Assembly (NCBI GenBank): GCA_021229015.1
Contig: CM037794.1
Location: 36,906,827 to 36,970,826 of the forward strand
From: Solen grandis
Taxonomy: Eukaryota; Mollusca; Bivalvia; Adapedonta; Solenidae
Direction: 5' to 3'
Length of the DNA: 64,000 nt
Shown: positions 1 to 13,095 of the stretch, in pieces
Numbering within the stretch: position 1 is the first letter of the stretch
How the letters are laid out: every line of letters starts with the position of its first letter
Notes under the pieces: model-generated
The model's input: only the letters and a program-made list of their open reading frames with translations
What the model was told of the DNA's origin: nothing
Database searches by the model: none
Translations under genes and position numbers: made by a program

Positions 1-1665
1 TTCACAGATGGTATATCTTGAAACTAAGATATGTATATCCTTTAAGCTAACCGAAATTCCGAAAGACCGAAGTTCTGTGGCTGAAATAAGATTCGAACAT
101 AGGACCGAAAATTTCATTTTAGGATTAAAGAGCTTCAGGATGAGATAGAAAGTTGAAACTTACACAGTTTGCAGTTCTGCAGAATTTCTACAAATATTTT
201 GAGTCGTGACGTCATAAGCATACTTCTTAATTTTTATTTTAGGACAATGATTTCGACATGATGCCAGTTGTTCAGAATAAGGAAAATTTCAGAGTTATAA
301 CAGTAAAGTATACATTTTTGAGCAAAAACATTTTCAGCACCATATGACGTCATGTGACGTTAGAGCTAAAAATAGTGAAAAATGGTGTTCACGCTCTACA
401 GCCGCCATTTATGGTCGGATTTTCTTAAAATTTCACAGATTTTACATCTTGAAACTAAGGTGTGCATATCCTGTCAGCAAACCGAAATTCCGAAAGACCG
501 AAGTTCTGTGGCTGAAATAAGATTCGAACATGGGACCGAACATTTCATTTTAGGATTAAAGAGCTTCAGGATGAGATAGAAAGTTGAAACTTACACAGTT
601 TGCAGTTCTGCATAATTTCTTAATATATTTTGAGTCGTGACGTCAAATGTCGTCATGTGACGTCATAAGCATACTTCTTAATTTTCATATTAGGGCAATG
701 ATTTCGACATGATGTCAGTTGTTCAGAATAATGAAAATTTCAGTGTTATGACAGTAAAGTATGAGCTTTTGAACAAAAGCATCTTCAGCACCCTATGACG
801 TCCTGTGACGTCAGAGCTAAAAATATTGAAACATGGTGTTCGCGCTCTACAGCCGCCGTTTATGGTCGGATTTTCTTCAAATTTTCACAGATGGTACACC
901 TTGAAACTAAGGTGTGCATATCCTGCCAGCTAACCGAAATTCCGAAAAACCGAAGTTCTGTGGCTGAAATAAGATTCGAACATAGGACCAAAAATTTCAT
1001 TTTAGGATTGAAGAGCTTCAGGATGAGATAGAAAGTTGAAACTTACACAGTTTGCAGTTCTGCAGCATTTCTACAAATATTTTGAATCGTGACGTCATTG
1101 GACGTCATAAGCATACCTTAATTTTAATTTGGGGCAATGATTTCGACATGATGCCAGTTGTTCAGAATAATGAAAATTTCAGAGTTATTGCAGTAAAGTG
1201 TGCGCTTTTGAGCAACAGCATTTTCAGCACCCTATGACGTCACGTGACGTCAGAGCTAAAATAGTGAAAAATGGTATTCGCGCTCTACAGCCGCCATTTG
1301 TGATCAGATTTTCTTCAATTTTTTACAGACGGTACATCTTGAAACTAAGGTGTGAATATTTTGTCAGCTAACCTTAATTCCGAAAAACCGAAGTATTGTG
1401 GCTGAAGCAAGATTCGAACATAGGACCTTTAAACTAGAAATCAAGTTTGCAGTCATGTCCTGACGTCATATAACATCATGTTACGTCACAGACTAATACT
1501 AAGTTCTTATCATTTGCACTAATTTCGGAATATAATGTCAATTGTTTAGCATGAACATGAAATACTACCAGAGGTGAATCATTACATGAAACTTCTATTT
1601 CCTGCTTTTTGCATTAACACAGCTTGCAGAAAGTCCTATCATTCGTTTTCACGAATGACATCTAG
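1..1665 (+). repeat. TGACGTCA tandem array, block 0 (subfamily A), 5' end outside window
   Basis: Between three and four units of roughly 415-440 bp. Each carries two clusters of TGACGTCA, a conserved stretch around 'ttcgaacataggacc' and the run 'gatagaaagttgaaac'. The block ends with a stem-loop (TCATTCGT/ACGAATGA, 1639-1658) followed by CATCTAG (CTAG 1662-1665) and a TTA microsatellite. Small ORFs that begin ATGACGTCA recur in the units but differ in length and are interrupted differently from unit to unit, so I treat them as noncoding. The same subfamily appears in reverse at 24553 and 39069. I infer a non-autonomous element with a tandem-repeat core, Pearl/Helentron-like in layout. The repeat call is certain; the class is not. 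Confidence 0.9.
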
Positions 1666-4323
1666 TTATTATTATTATTATTATTCTTTTCTTCCTCAAG
1701 GATTTTCATATGTTGCAATCGTCCTAGGAGAATGAAATTTCGATGGCATATTATTCATATGCGTAATTAAAAAATTCTATAATTTTCATATGCCTATGAC
1801 GTCATATGACGTCACACTTGGCAATTTGCTACAAAAGTTTGTACGCGGTCCAGAGCCATAATTAATAAACCGATTTTTATCAAATTTTCACAGAATGTGT
1901 ATATTAAGTTCTAGTTGTGCATCTCGTTGTCCGTTTTTCAAAATTCGAAAAGCACAAGGTTCTATGGCGAATGCAAGATTCAAACCAAGGACGTCAAATT
2001 GATAAATGCTCATAAAATCGTCCCTAAATGAGACAGAAGATTGATATTTTGTCAGTATATAGATCTCCGATAGATTTAAATATTTTGTGAAAATGGACGT
2101 CTTCTGACGTCATCAAATTTCTAATTTTTAAACACATAATTATATATGTTAATATGGTCCAAGGACAATGAAATTTTGATGTCATATTCTCCAAGAAAGG
2201 TTATTTTGATTTCTATGATTTTCATATCTCTATGACGTCATATGACGTCACACTTGAAATAAGCTACAAAGGGTTGTACGCGGTCCAGAGCCATTATTAA
2301 TGAACCGATTTTCATCAAATTTTCACAGAATGTGTATATTAAGTTCTAGTTGTGCATCCCGGTGTCCGTTTTTCAAAAGTCCAAGGTTCTATAGCGATTC
2401 AAAGATTCGAACCAAGGTCGTAAATTTTCAAATTCTTATAAAATCGGTCCTATTTGAGATAGAAAGATGATACTGAGTCAGTATATAGGTCTCTGAGAGT
2501 CTTAAATATTTTGTGAAAATAAATGTCATATGACGTCACGTGACGTCATTATATGATAATGAATTTCTAATTCTAACAAGATTATTTCTATATGTTGAAA
2601 TTATCGAAGGCCAATGAAATTTTAATGACAAATAAATCCGACGCTGAAATTTCGATTTCAATGATTTTCAGAAGCCTATGACGTCATATGACGTCACATT
2701 TAAATTGACTACAAAGTTTGTACACGGTCCAGAGCCATTATTAATGGGCCGATTTTCATCAAATTTTCACAGAATGTGTATATTACGTTCTTATTGTGTA
2801 TACCGGTGTCCGTTTTCCAAAATTCGAAAAGTCCAAGCATCTATGGCGGATCCAAGATTCGAACCAATGACGTCAATATTTAAATGCTTATAAAAACTGT
2901 CCTATTTGAGATAGAAAGTTGAAATTTTGTCAGTTAGTAGGTCTCTGGGTGTCTTAACATTTATGTGAAAATAAACGTCATATGACGTCACGTGACGTCA
3001 TTTGTTTATTATAATTATTCTTTTCTTCTTCCTAACTAAACGCTTATTTTAATATGTTGCAATAGTCCTAGGACGATGAAATTTTATGGGTTATTAGGCA
3101 CGTGAGGAAATTTTGATTTCACCCCTACTGCATATATGTAGCTATATCTCAATAAATATCGATTTTTGTAAATATATGTATGAATAAGAATTATAGCTGA
3201 ATAATTGACGTTTCCAAAGATATTTAGTTTATTAAAATTGGTTTTACGCAATACAAAGTTATAAGCAAAAAAAACTAAATGAAATGAAGCTAATTTTGCT
3301 GATAATATGCTGTTTTCTTGAGGTTTAACAGTCAATATCTCAGAAACGACTGAAGATAAGTTTATACATTATGCGTATAAAATGTAGCATGTTTTAAGAG
3401 CTTTCTAACGGTACCAAGTTTATTGAAATTGGACTTCATATAAGAAAGTTACATGGAAAATAAGATATTTCATAATCATGCATCATAAAAATGTGGAAAA
3501 GGTCACGCGCAGGGATCACCAAGCTTAAATACTTGCGCAATGACTTAAAAAAAAAAATTTAAAAAAATATCAAATTGCAATTGATGGGCTATATCTTGAT
3601 TTTGTTGTTGTTTTTTTTTTGTTGTTTTTTGTCGAATGTTGACTGTTTCCAAAATAAGCATTGAATTTAATACATGTACAACGGCACAAGACAAAAATCC
3701 GTATTTGCAACACTATGTAGCTAGCGAGCAGTTTGCAAGCCTTGAAAAATTCACACGCAACCCCACATTTTAGACCATCTAAAAACTGCATTGTTATGCT
3801 AACGATATTCATATTGCATCAGTTTGTAGGCTGGGATGTTACCTTTCAAAATATCACCATAGTTCGAAATTCCAGGAATTTATGGCAAAACTATGGAAGC
3901 CCAAACACGCCAAAATCGCTAAATACGATTAACTACGTTACAGGTGTCGAAAGGATATAGCACTATACAAATATTCAATACTTCTTCCTAATGAGGCTAA
4001 AATTAAACAAGGTTACAACTGAGCTGGAGTGATGAAATTCTATGTGTGATGAAAGTTAGAAACTTACATTTGAACACTGTTTCATTTTTCTTTCATGTCA
4101 TATGACATAGTATAAATGTTGTATGTAAACTACATGTGCAAGATATGGGCGGACTTTTATTAAAATTCACAGAATGTGTTCTATTTGTGCTATTTTATAT
4201 AGAAATAGAGGAGATAGAAAGTTGCAATTTGGACAGATTATCTATTATGTCATCTTCTATATATACTATATAAAGCAGATGTTGCAGAAAGTCCTATCAT
4301 TCGTTTAAACGAATGACATCTAG
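1666..4323 (+). repeat. TGACGTCA tandem array, block 1 (subfamily B), with a diverged insert
   Basis: It starts with a TTATTATT/TTCTTTTCTTCC tract and continues with ~440-bp units of a different subfamily (motif 'gccattattaatgaaccg'). Perfect 18-bp palindromes TGACGTCACGTGACGTCA lie at 2531-2548 and 2983-3000. A second start-like tract ('ctaactaaacgcttatt') is at about 3030. From about 3110 to 4240 the CRE-type repeat is replaced by AT-rich DNA in which I see no gene. The usual end returns at 4285: hairpin 4297-4316 and CTAG 4320-4323. Confidence 0.85.
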
Positions 4324-6370
4324 TTATTATTCTTTTTTTCCAACCTTTTCATGTTGTTATTTCATTAAGTTGCTGAAGGTCTAGGACAAAGAAATTCTAT
4401 CAACAGACACCTGAAGCAATGGCATTTTGGAATATATTATTTTTATCTTCACATGACGTCACATGACGTCAGAACTAAAAATAGCTACCAAAGTTTGTAT
4501 GCGCTGTACAGCCGTCATTTATGGACGGATTGTCATGGAATTTTCACAGAAGTTATATATTAAGACCTCATTGTGCAGGATTATATAGGTTTGCCAAGAT
4601 TCGAAAGAACTAAGGTTCTATGGCGAATCCAAGATTCGAACCAAGGACGTCAAATTTCAAATCCATATAAAATCGATTCTAGATGAGATAGAAAGTTGAT
4701 ATTTGGCGAGGTTATATGTCTCTGTGTTTCCTTTGCATTTTGTAAAGATGAACGTCATATGACGTCATATGACGTCATCAAGTTGTATAGAATTTCCGAT
4801 TTCTTGATGTCAATTTACTCATGTTGCAAAGGCTCATAGACAATGAAAATTTAATGTCCTATGTAGGTAATCATGAACATTTAGATTCAATGTTTAAAAT
4901 TTTCATATGACGTCACATGACGTCAGAACTAAAAATAGCTACCAAAGTTTGTACGCGCTGTACAGCCGTCATTTATGGACGGATTGGCATGGAATTTTCA
5001 CAGAAGTTATATATTACGACCTCATTGTGCAGGATTATATAGGTTTGCCAAGATTCGAAAGAACTAAGATTCTATGGCGAATCCAAGATTCGAACCAAGG
5101 ACGTCAAATTTCAAATCCATATAAAAAACGTTTCTAGATGAGATAGAAAGTTGATATTTGGCGTGATTATACGTCTCTGTGTTTCCTTTGCATTATGTAA
5201 AGATGAACGTCATATGACGTCATTTGACGTCATCAAGTTGTATAGAATTTCTGATTTCTTGATGTCAATTTACTCATGTTGCAAGGGTTCATAAACAATG
5301 GAAATTAAAAGTCCTTTGTAGGTGATCATGTTCATTTTGATCCAATGTTTAAAATTTTCATATGACGTCACATGATGTCAGAACTAAAAATAGCTACCAA
5401 AGTTTGTACGCGCTGTACAGCCGTCATTAATGGATGGATTGGCATGGAATTTTCACAGAAATTATATATTACGATCTCATTGTGTAGGATTATATAGCTA
5501 AGGTTCGCCAAGATTCGAAAAAGCAAAGGTTCTATGGCGAATCCAAGATTCGAACCAAGGACGTCAAATTTTAAATACGTATAAAATCGTTTCTAGATGA
5601 GATAGAAAGTTGATATTTGGCGAGATTATATATCTCTGTGTTTCCTTTGCATTTTGAAAAACTTGATGTCAATTTTCCTCATGTTGCAAAGTTTAAATTC
5701 CTTTAATTCAATGTTTAAAATTTTCATATGACGTCACATGACGTCAGAACTATAAATAACTACCAAAGTTTGTCCGCTCTGTACAGCCGTCATTTATTGA
5801 TAGATTGGCATGGAATCTTCACAGAAGTTATATATTACGACCTCATTGTGCAGGATTCTATAGGTTTGCCTAGATTCGAAAGAACTAAGGTTCTTTGACG
5901 AATCCAAGATTCGAACCAATGACGTCAAATTTTAAATACGTATAAAATCGTTTCTAGATGAGATAGAAATTTGATATTTAGCAAGCTTATACGTCTCTGT
6001 GTTTCCTTTGCATTTTGTAAAGATGAACGTCATATGACGTCATCAAGTTGTATAGAATTTCCGATTTCTTGATGTCAATTTACTCATGTTGCAAAGGTTC
6101 ATAGACAATGAAAATTTAATGTCCTATGTAGGTAATCATGAACATTAAGATTTAATGAGTAAAATTTTCATATGACGTCACATGACATCAAAACTTAAAA
6201 AAGCTACCAAAGTTCATCCGCGCTGCACAGCCGTCATTTATACAGAAGTTATATATTACGACTTCATTGTGCAGGATTATATAGGTTTGCCAAAATTCGA
6301 AAAACACCAGGTTTGTCATGGTTTGCAGTGCAGAAAGCCCTATCTTTTGTTCAAAACAAAAGAAGTCTAA
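4324..6370 (+). repeat. TGACGTCA tandem array, block 2 (subfamily C)
   Basis: About four and a half units of ~450 bp (CRE clusters near 4455, 4911, 5361, 5725 and 6171; one unit is short). The typical motif is 'gccgtcatttatggacgg'. The end hairpin (about 6342-6363) differs from the other blocks in both arms, TCTTTTGTT/AACAAAAGA, so pairing is kept although the sequence has changed. It is followed by CTAA (6367-6370) instead of CTAG. Confidence 0.85.
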
Positions 6371-8325
6371 TATTCTTCTTATTATTCTTTTTTTCTTCCT
6401 CTTATATTTGTGTTAATTTCGAGGTGTTGCCATTGACTCAGAACAATGAAAATGTTATGGCATATATTTCAAACCATGAGCTTTCGGATGCAATGAATTT
6501 CATATTCATATGACGTCACATAACGTCAGATTTGACGTCAGGTGAAAAAGTTTGTTCGCGGTCTACAGCCATTATTTATGGACCGATTTTCATCAAAATT
6601 TCACAGAATGTGTATGTTAGGCTCTAGTTGTGCATCCCGGTGTCCGTTTTTCAAAATTCGAAAAGTCCATGGTTCTATAGCGAATCCAAGATTCGAACCA
6701 AGGTCGTAAATTTTTAAATGCTTATAAAATCTGTCCTATTTAAGATAGAAAGTTGATATTTAGTCAGTATATAGGTCTAGAAAAACATTTTGTGAAAATA
6801 AATGTCATATGACGTCACGTGACGTCATTTTAAGATAATGTATTTCTAATATTTACAAGGGTATTTCTATATGTTGAAATTGTCGAAGGGCAATGAAAAT
6901 TTAATGACATATGCTTCAACCGCTGAAATTTTGAGTTCTATGATTTTCATATGACGTCACACTTGTAATATGCAACAAAAGTTTGTACGCGGTCTACAGC
7001 CATTGTTTAATTTTCACAAAATGTGTATATTAAGTTCTAGTTGTGCATCTCGGTGTCCATTTTTCAAAATTCGAAAAGTCCATGGTTCTATAGTGAATTC
7101 AAGATTCGAACCAAGGTCGTAAATTTTTAAATGCTTATAAAATCGGTCCTATTTGAAATAGAAAAGTGATATTTGGTCAGTATATAGGTCTCTGGGAGTC
7201 TTAATTATTTTGTGAAAATAAACGTCATATGAAGTCACGTGACGTCATTATATGATAATGTATTTCTAATATTAACAAGAGTATTTCTATATGTTGAAAT
7301 TGTCGAAGGGCAATGAAAATTTAATGACACATAATACAGACGCTGAAATTTCGATTTCAATGATTTTCAGAAGCCTATGACGTCATATGACGTCACATTT
7401 GAAATTGACTACGAAAGTTTGTACACGGTCCAGAGCCATTATTAATGGGCCGATTTTTATCAAATTTTCACAGAATGTGTATATTACGTTCTTATTGTGT
7501 ATACCGGTGTCCGTTTTTCAAAATTCGAAAAGTCCAAGCATCTATGGTGGATCCAAGATTCGAACCAAGGACGTCAATTTATGTCCTATTTGAGATAGAA
7601 AGTTGAAATTTTGTCAGTTAGTAGGTCTCTGGGTGTATTAACAATTATGTGAAAATAAACGTCATATGACGTCACGTGACGTCATTTTTTTATTATTATT
7701 ATTCTTTTCTTCTTCCTAACTAAACGCTTATTCTAATATGTTGCAATAGTCCTAGGACGATGAAATTTTTATGGGTTATTAGTCACGTGAGGAAATTTTG
7801 ATTTCAATGATTGTCAGCACCCTATGACGTCACATGACGTCACAGCTAAAAAAGTGAAAAATGGTGTTCGCGCTCTACAGCCGCCATTTATGATCAGATT
7901 TTCTTCAAATTTTTACAGATGGTACATCTTGAAACTAAGGTGTGAATATTTTCTCACCTAACCTTAATTCCGAAAAACCGAAGTATTGTGGCTGAAGTAA
8001 GATGCGAACATAGGACCAAAAATTTTTTTAAGGTTAAAAACTTCGGGATGAGATAGAAAGTTGAAACTTACACAGTTTGCAGTTCTGCATAATTTCTTAA
8101 TATATTTTATGTCGAGACGTCATATGACGTCATAAGCATACTACAACTACCACTACTTTTTTTTTTTTTCTTCGCTTATTTTTCGCGGAATATAATGTCA
8201 TTTGTTCAGCATGTACATGAAATACTACCAGAGGTGAGTCATTACATGAAACTTCTATCTCCTGCTTTTTGCATTAACACAGGTTGCAGAAAGTCCTATC
8301 ATTCGTTTAGACGAATGACATCTAG
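6371..8325 (+). repeat. TGACGTCA tandem array, block 3 (mixed subfamilies)
   Basis: Starts with 'ttcttattattctttttttc' and 'gtgttaatttcgaggtgttgcc', then units with the 'gccattatttatggaccg' motif. Palindromes TGACGTCACGTGACGTCA occur at 6810-6827 and 7667-7684. A second start-like tract ('ctaactaaacgcttatt') at about 7717 is followed by subfamily A units, so two elements are probably joined here. Ends with hairpin 8299-8318 and CTAG 8322-8325. Confidence 0.85.
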
Positions 8326-11300
8326 TTCTTATTCTTCTTATTCTTTTTTTCTTCCTCTTGTATTTGTGTTAATTTCGATGTGTTGCCAATGGCCCAGAAC
8401 AATGAAAATTTTATGGCATATATTTCAAACCATGAGCTTTCGAATGCAATGAATTTCACATTCATATGACGTCAAATAACGTCAGATTTGACGTCAGGTG
8501 AAAAAGTTTGTACGCGGTCTACAGCCATTATTACTTGGCCGATTTTCATCAAAATTTCGCAGAATGTGTATGTTAGGCGGCAGTTGTGCATCCCGGAGTC
8601 CGTTTTTCAAAATTTGAAAGGGCAATGGTTCTATGGCGCATCCAAGATTCGAACTTATGACGTCAAAATACAAATGCGTATAAAATCGCTTCCTGATGAG
8701 CTAGAAAGCTGATATTTAGGCAGAATATAATTCTCTAGGATTTCCATAGATTTTCTGAAGATTAACGTCATGAGGTGAAAAGAAATTTCTAATTTTTACA
8801 TTTTAAATTCTATATGTTGCAAACATCAAAGCACCTTGAAAATCCAATAGCTTATGCTTCAGATAGAACATTTTGGATTTCAATGATTTTCATGTGCCTA
8901 TGACGTGTCTTGACGTCAAACTTGACGTCGTCCTAAAATGTTTGTACGCGGCCTACAGCCATTATTTCTGGACCGATTTTCATCAAAATTTTACAGAATG
9001 TGTATGTTACACTCTAGTTGTGCATCTCAGTGTCCATTTTTCCAAATTCGCAAAAATATTATGGCGAATCCAAGATTCAAACTTTTGACGTCAAATTTCA
9101 AATGCATATCAAATCGCTTCCAGATGAGCTAGAAAGCTTATATTTGGACAGAATATAAGTTTTAAAGCATCCTATACATTCTGTGATAAGTAACATCATT
9201 TGACATCATATGACAACATAAGGTCAAAAAGAATTTTGATATCCACGCGTTAATTTAAATATGTTGTAAAGTTCTCAGGACCATTAAAATTTAATGGCAT
9301 ATACATTAATCCGTGTGCATTAAATGCAAGGTATTTCATATTAATGTGACGTCATATTACATCAGATTCGACGTCAGGTCCAAAAGGTTTTACGCGGTGT
9401 ACAGTCATTATTTCTGGACCAATTTACATTAAAATTTCACAGAAGGCATATGTAATGCTCTAGTTGTGTATCCTGGTGTCCGTTTTCCAAATTCAAAAAG
9501 GCAATGGTTCTATGGCGAATCCAAGATTCGAACCATTGACGTCAAATTTCAAATACGTATAAAATTGCTTCCAGATGACTTAGAATGCTGATATTGGACT
9601 GAATATTAGCCTCTATGACTTCCTTCTATTCTGTTAGGGCGAACAGGTCAAAAATAATTTCTGATAACTACACGTTAATTTCTATATATTAACCCAGGGG
9701 CATGACAAATTTTCTGCATATATTTAAGGTAATTAAGATTTCATTTTAATGATTTTCTTATGTCTATGACATCATATGACATCAAACTTTACGTTGTCTA
9801 CACACGTTAGTAAGCGGTCTACAGACATTTTTTTCTAGACTGATTTTCATCAAAATTTCACAGAATGTGTATGTTACGCTCTAACCGGTGTCCATTTTTT
9901 TAAATTCGAAAAGGCAAAGGCGTTATGGCTTATCCAAGATTAGAGGCATTGACGTCAAATTTCAGTATAAGTCTCCAAGTCTTCTTTACATTCAGAGAAG
10001 ATGAACGTCATATGACATCATGTGACCTAATAAGGCCAAAGATTTTTTTTTCTGTTGAAATTAAACGGTTTTAAGACCTGAAGGCCTTATTTTTTGTTTA
10101 ATTTGCATGAATTCTTATTGAAGGTGTACTACTTATTGAAGGTGTATGACGTGTTTTGACGTCAAACTTGAGGTCGTCTAAAAAAGTTTGTATGCGGTCT
10201 ACAGCCATTATTTCTGGACCGATTTTCATCAAATTTTCACAGAATGTGTATGTTAGGAATGTGTATGTATGCAAGTTGTGCATCCCGGTGTCCGTTTTTC
10301 CAAATTCGTAAAGGCAAAGATTTTATGGCGAATCCAAGATTCGAACCATTGACATCAAATTTCAAATGCATATAAAATCGCTTACAGATGAGCTAGAAAT
10401 ATGATATTTGGACAGAATATAAATCTCGAAGTTTTCTTTATATCTTTTTAGAAGATGAATGTCGGATGACGTCATGAGGTGAAATGTAATTTCTAATTTT
10501 TACATGTTAATTTTTATATGTTGTACACGTCAGAGCACCTTCAAAATTTAATAGCATATGCTTCAGATAAAACAGTTTGCATTTCAATTATTTTCATTTG
10601 ACTATGACGTGTTTTGACGTCAAACTTGACGTCGTCTAAAAATCTTTGTATGCGGTCTACAGCCATTATTTCTGGGCCGATTTTCATCAAAATTTCACAG
10701 AATGTGTATGTTACACTCTAGTTGTGCATCCCAGTGTCCGTTTTTCCAAATTTGAAAATGCAAAGGTTTTATGGCGGATCCAAGATTCGAACCATTGACA
10801 TCAAATTTTAAATACGTATAAAATCGTTTGCAGATGAGTTAGAAATCTAATATTTGAAAAGTAAATAAGTCTCCAAGAGTGCTTTACATTCTATGAAGAT
10901 GAATGTCATTTGATGTCATATGACGTCAAAAGGTCAAAATAATTTCTGATATATATGCGTTAATTTAAATATGTTGTTAACTTTCCAGGACCATGGAAAT
11001 CTAATGGTATATACATCAATCGATGAGCTTTAGAATGCAATGTAATTCATATTAATGTGACGTTATATCACGTCAGAACTGACGTCAGGACAAAAAGGTT
11101 TTACGCGGTGTACAGCCATTATTTTTGGACCAATTTTCATCAAAATTTCACAGAATGTATATGTAACACTCTAGTTGTGTATCCCAGGTCCCGTTTTACA
11201 AATTCGAAAAGGCGAAAAGGCAATTGTTCTATGGCGAATCCAAGTTTCGAACCATTGACGTCAAATTTCAAATACATATAAAATCGCTTCCAGATGATTT

Positions 11301-11842
11301 AGAAAGTTGATATTTGGACTGAATATTAGTCTTTAAGACTTATTTATAGTCATTTGACGTCATAAGGTCAAAAAGAATGTTAATATATCTACGCGTTAAT
11401 TTCTATATGTTGCAAAGTTGCAAGAAGCATGAAAAAATTACTTGATATATTTAAGATACTTAATATTTCATTTCATTGATTTTCTTATGCCTATGACGTC
11501 ATATGACATCAAACGTGACGTTGTCTACACAAGCTTGTATGCGGTCTACAGCCATTATTACAGGATGGAATTCGAATTGTAAGCATTTTAAATAAATTTG
11601 ATTTGTAACATAGATTATAAAAATAGTCCAAGTTAAATAAATCGATATAAAAAAAATGATTTTCAGTTATTTTTGCCATATCCTCCAAGTTAAACGGTTT
11701 ATTTTTCAAAGTTCATTTAAGTTATGGTCATACAAAAGCAAGTTAAAGGCTGGAATTTCATATCCTTTTACTCTTTTTGCTTTTAAGTATTTGACAAATG
11801 TAGCAGAAAGTCCTATCATTCGTAACAACGAATAAAATCTAG
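8326..11842 (+). repeat. TGACGTCA tandem array, block 4 (diverged units)
   Basis: Roughly seven units of ~430-470 bp with the motif 'gccattatttctggaccg'. The CRE sites are more decayed (many TGACATCA, TGACGTGT) than in the blocks to the left, which suggests an older array. The last ~270 bp (11570-11800) is AT-rich without CRE sites. The end hairpin (11816-11835) has one arm partly decayed, ACGAATAA, followed by AAATCTAG (CTAG 11839-11842). Confidence 0.8.
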
Positions 11843-13095
11843 TATTTATGTTAATTTCGATGTGTTGCCATTGGCCCAGAACAGTGAAAATTTTATGGCA
11901 TATATTTCAAACCATGAGCTTTCGGATGCGATAAATTTCATATTCATATGACATCATATAACGTCAGATTTGACGTCAAGTGAAAAAGTTTGTACACTGT
12001 CTACAGCCATTATTTCTGGACCGATTTTCATCAAATTGAATGTGTATGTTAGGCTCTAGTTGTGCATCCCGGTGTCCGTTTTTCAAAATTTGAAAAGGCA
12101 ATGGTTCTATGGCGAATCCAAGATTCAAACCATTAACGTCAAATTTCAAATGCGTATAAAATCGCTTACAGATGAGCTAGAATGATGATATTTGGACAGA
12201 ATATAAGTCTCTAGGATTTCTTTGTATTCTCAGAAGATGAATGTTGTATGACGTCCATGGACATTTAATGGTATGTACATAAATCCATGAACTTTAGAAT
12301 GCAATGTATTTCATATTAATGTGACGTTATATCACGTCAGATTTGACGTCAGGACAAAAAGGTTTTACACGGTGTACAGTCATTATAAGTAACGCTCTAG
12401 TTGTGTATCTCGAGTCCGGTTTTCCAAATTCGAAAAGGCAATGGTTCTATGGCGAATCCATGTTTCGAACAATTGACGTCAAATTTCATATTTGTATAAA
12501 ATCGCTTCCAGATGAGTTAGAAACCTGATATTTGGACTGAATATTAGTCTCAACAACTTTTTTATATTCTATTACAACAAACGTCATTTGACATCTTATG
12601 ACGTTATAACGTCAAAAAGAATATCTTTTATCTACGCGTTAATTTCTGTATGTTGCAAATATCTCAGGGGCATGAAAATTTTATTGTATATGTTTAATAT
12701 TCTGTATATTTCATTTTATTGATTTTCTTATGCCTATGACGTCATATGACGTCACAGTTAACGTTATCTACAAATGTTTGTACGCGGTCTACAGCCATTA
12801 TTTCTGGACCGATTTTCATCAAAATTTCACAGAATGTGTATGTTACGCTCTAGTTGTGCCTTCCGGTGTAAATTTGTTTTGAAACATAGATTATAGAAAT
12901 AGGTCAAGTAAAATGAAATTGATATATAAAAATATTTTCTGTTACTTTTGCCATATCCTCCAGGTTAAACGGCTTATTATTCAAAGTTATGGCTATACAT
13001 TAGCAATTTAAAAGCATCCTTTGAGTTTTTTCGCTTATATTGTTTGACAAAAGTAGCAGAAAGTCCTATCATTTGTTTCAACGAATGAAATCTAG
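11843..13095 (+). repeat. TGACGTCA tandem array, block 5 (short)
   Basis: Begins with 'tgttaatttcgatgtgttgcc', as blocks 3 and 4 do, and holds about two and a half units. From about 12870 the CRE repeat is replaced by the same AT-rich tail as in block 4 ('gccatatcctccaggttaaa' here; 'gccatatcctccaagttaaa' there), so the two blocks share a 3' end. Hairpin TCATTTGT/ACGAATGA at 13069-13088 (one G-T pair), CTAG at 13092-13095. Confidence 0.8.

Noticed and set aside
382..1031. Recurrent small ORFs beginning ATGACGTCA or similar in the tandem units (for example ending GLKSFRMR)
   Set aside because: They follow the repeat period, vary in start, length and frame integrity between units, and match no family; they are by-products of the repeat.
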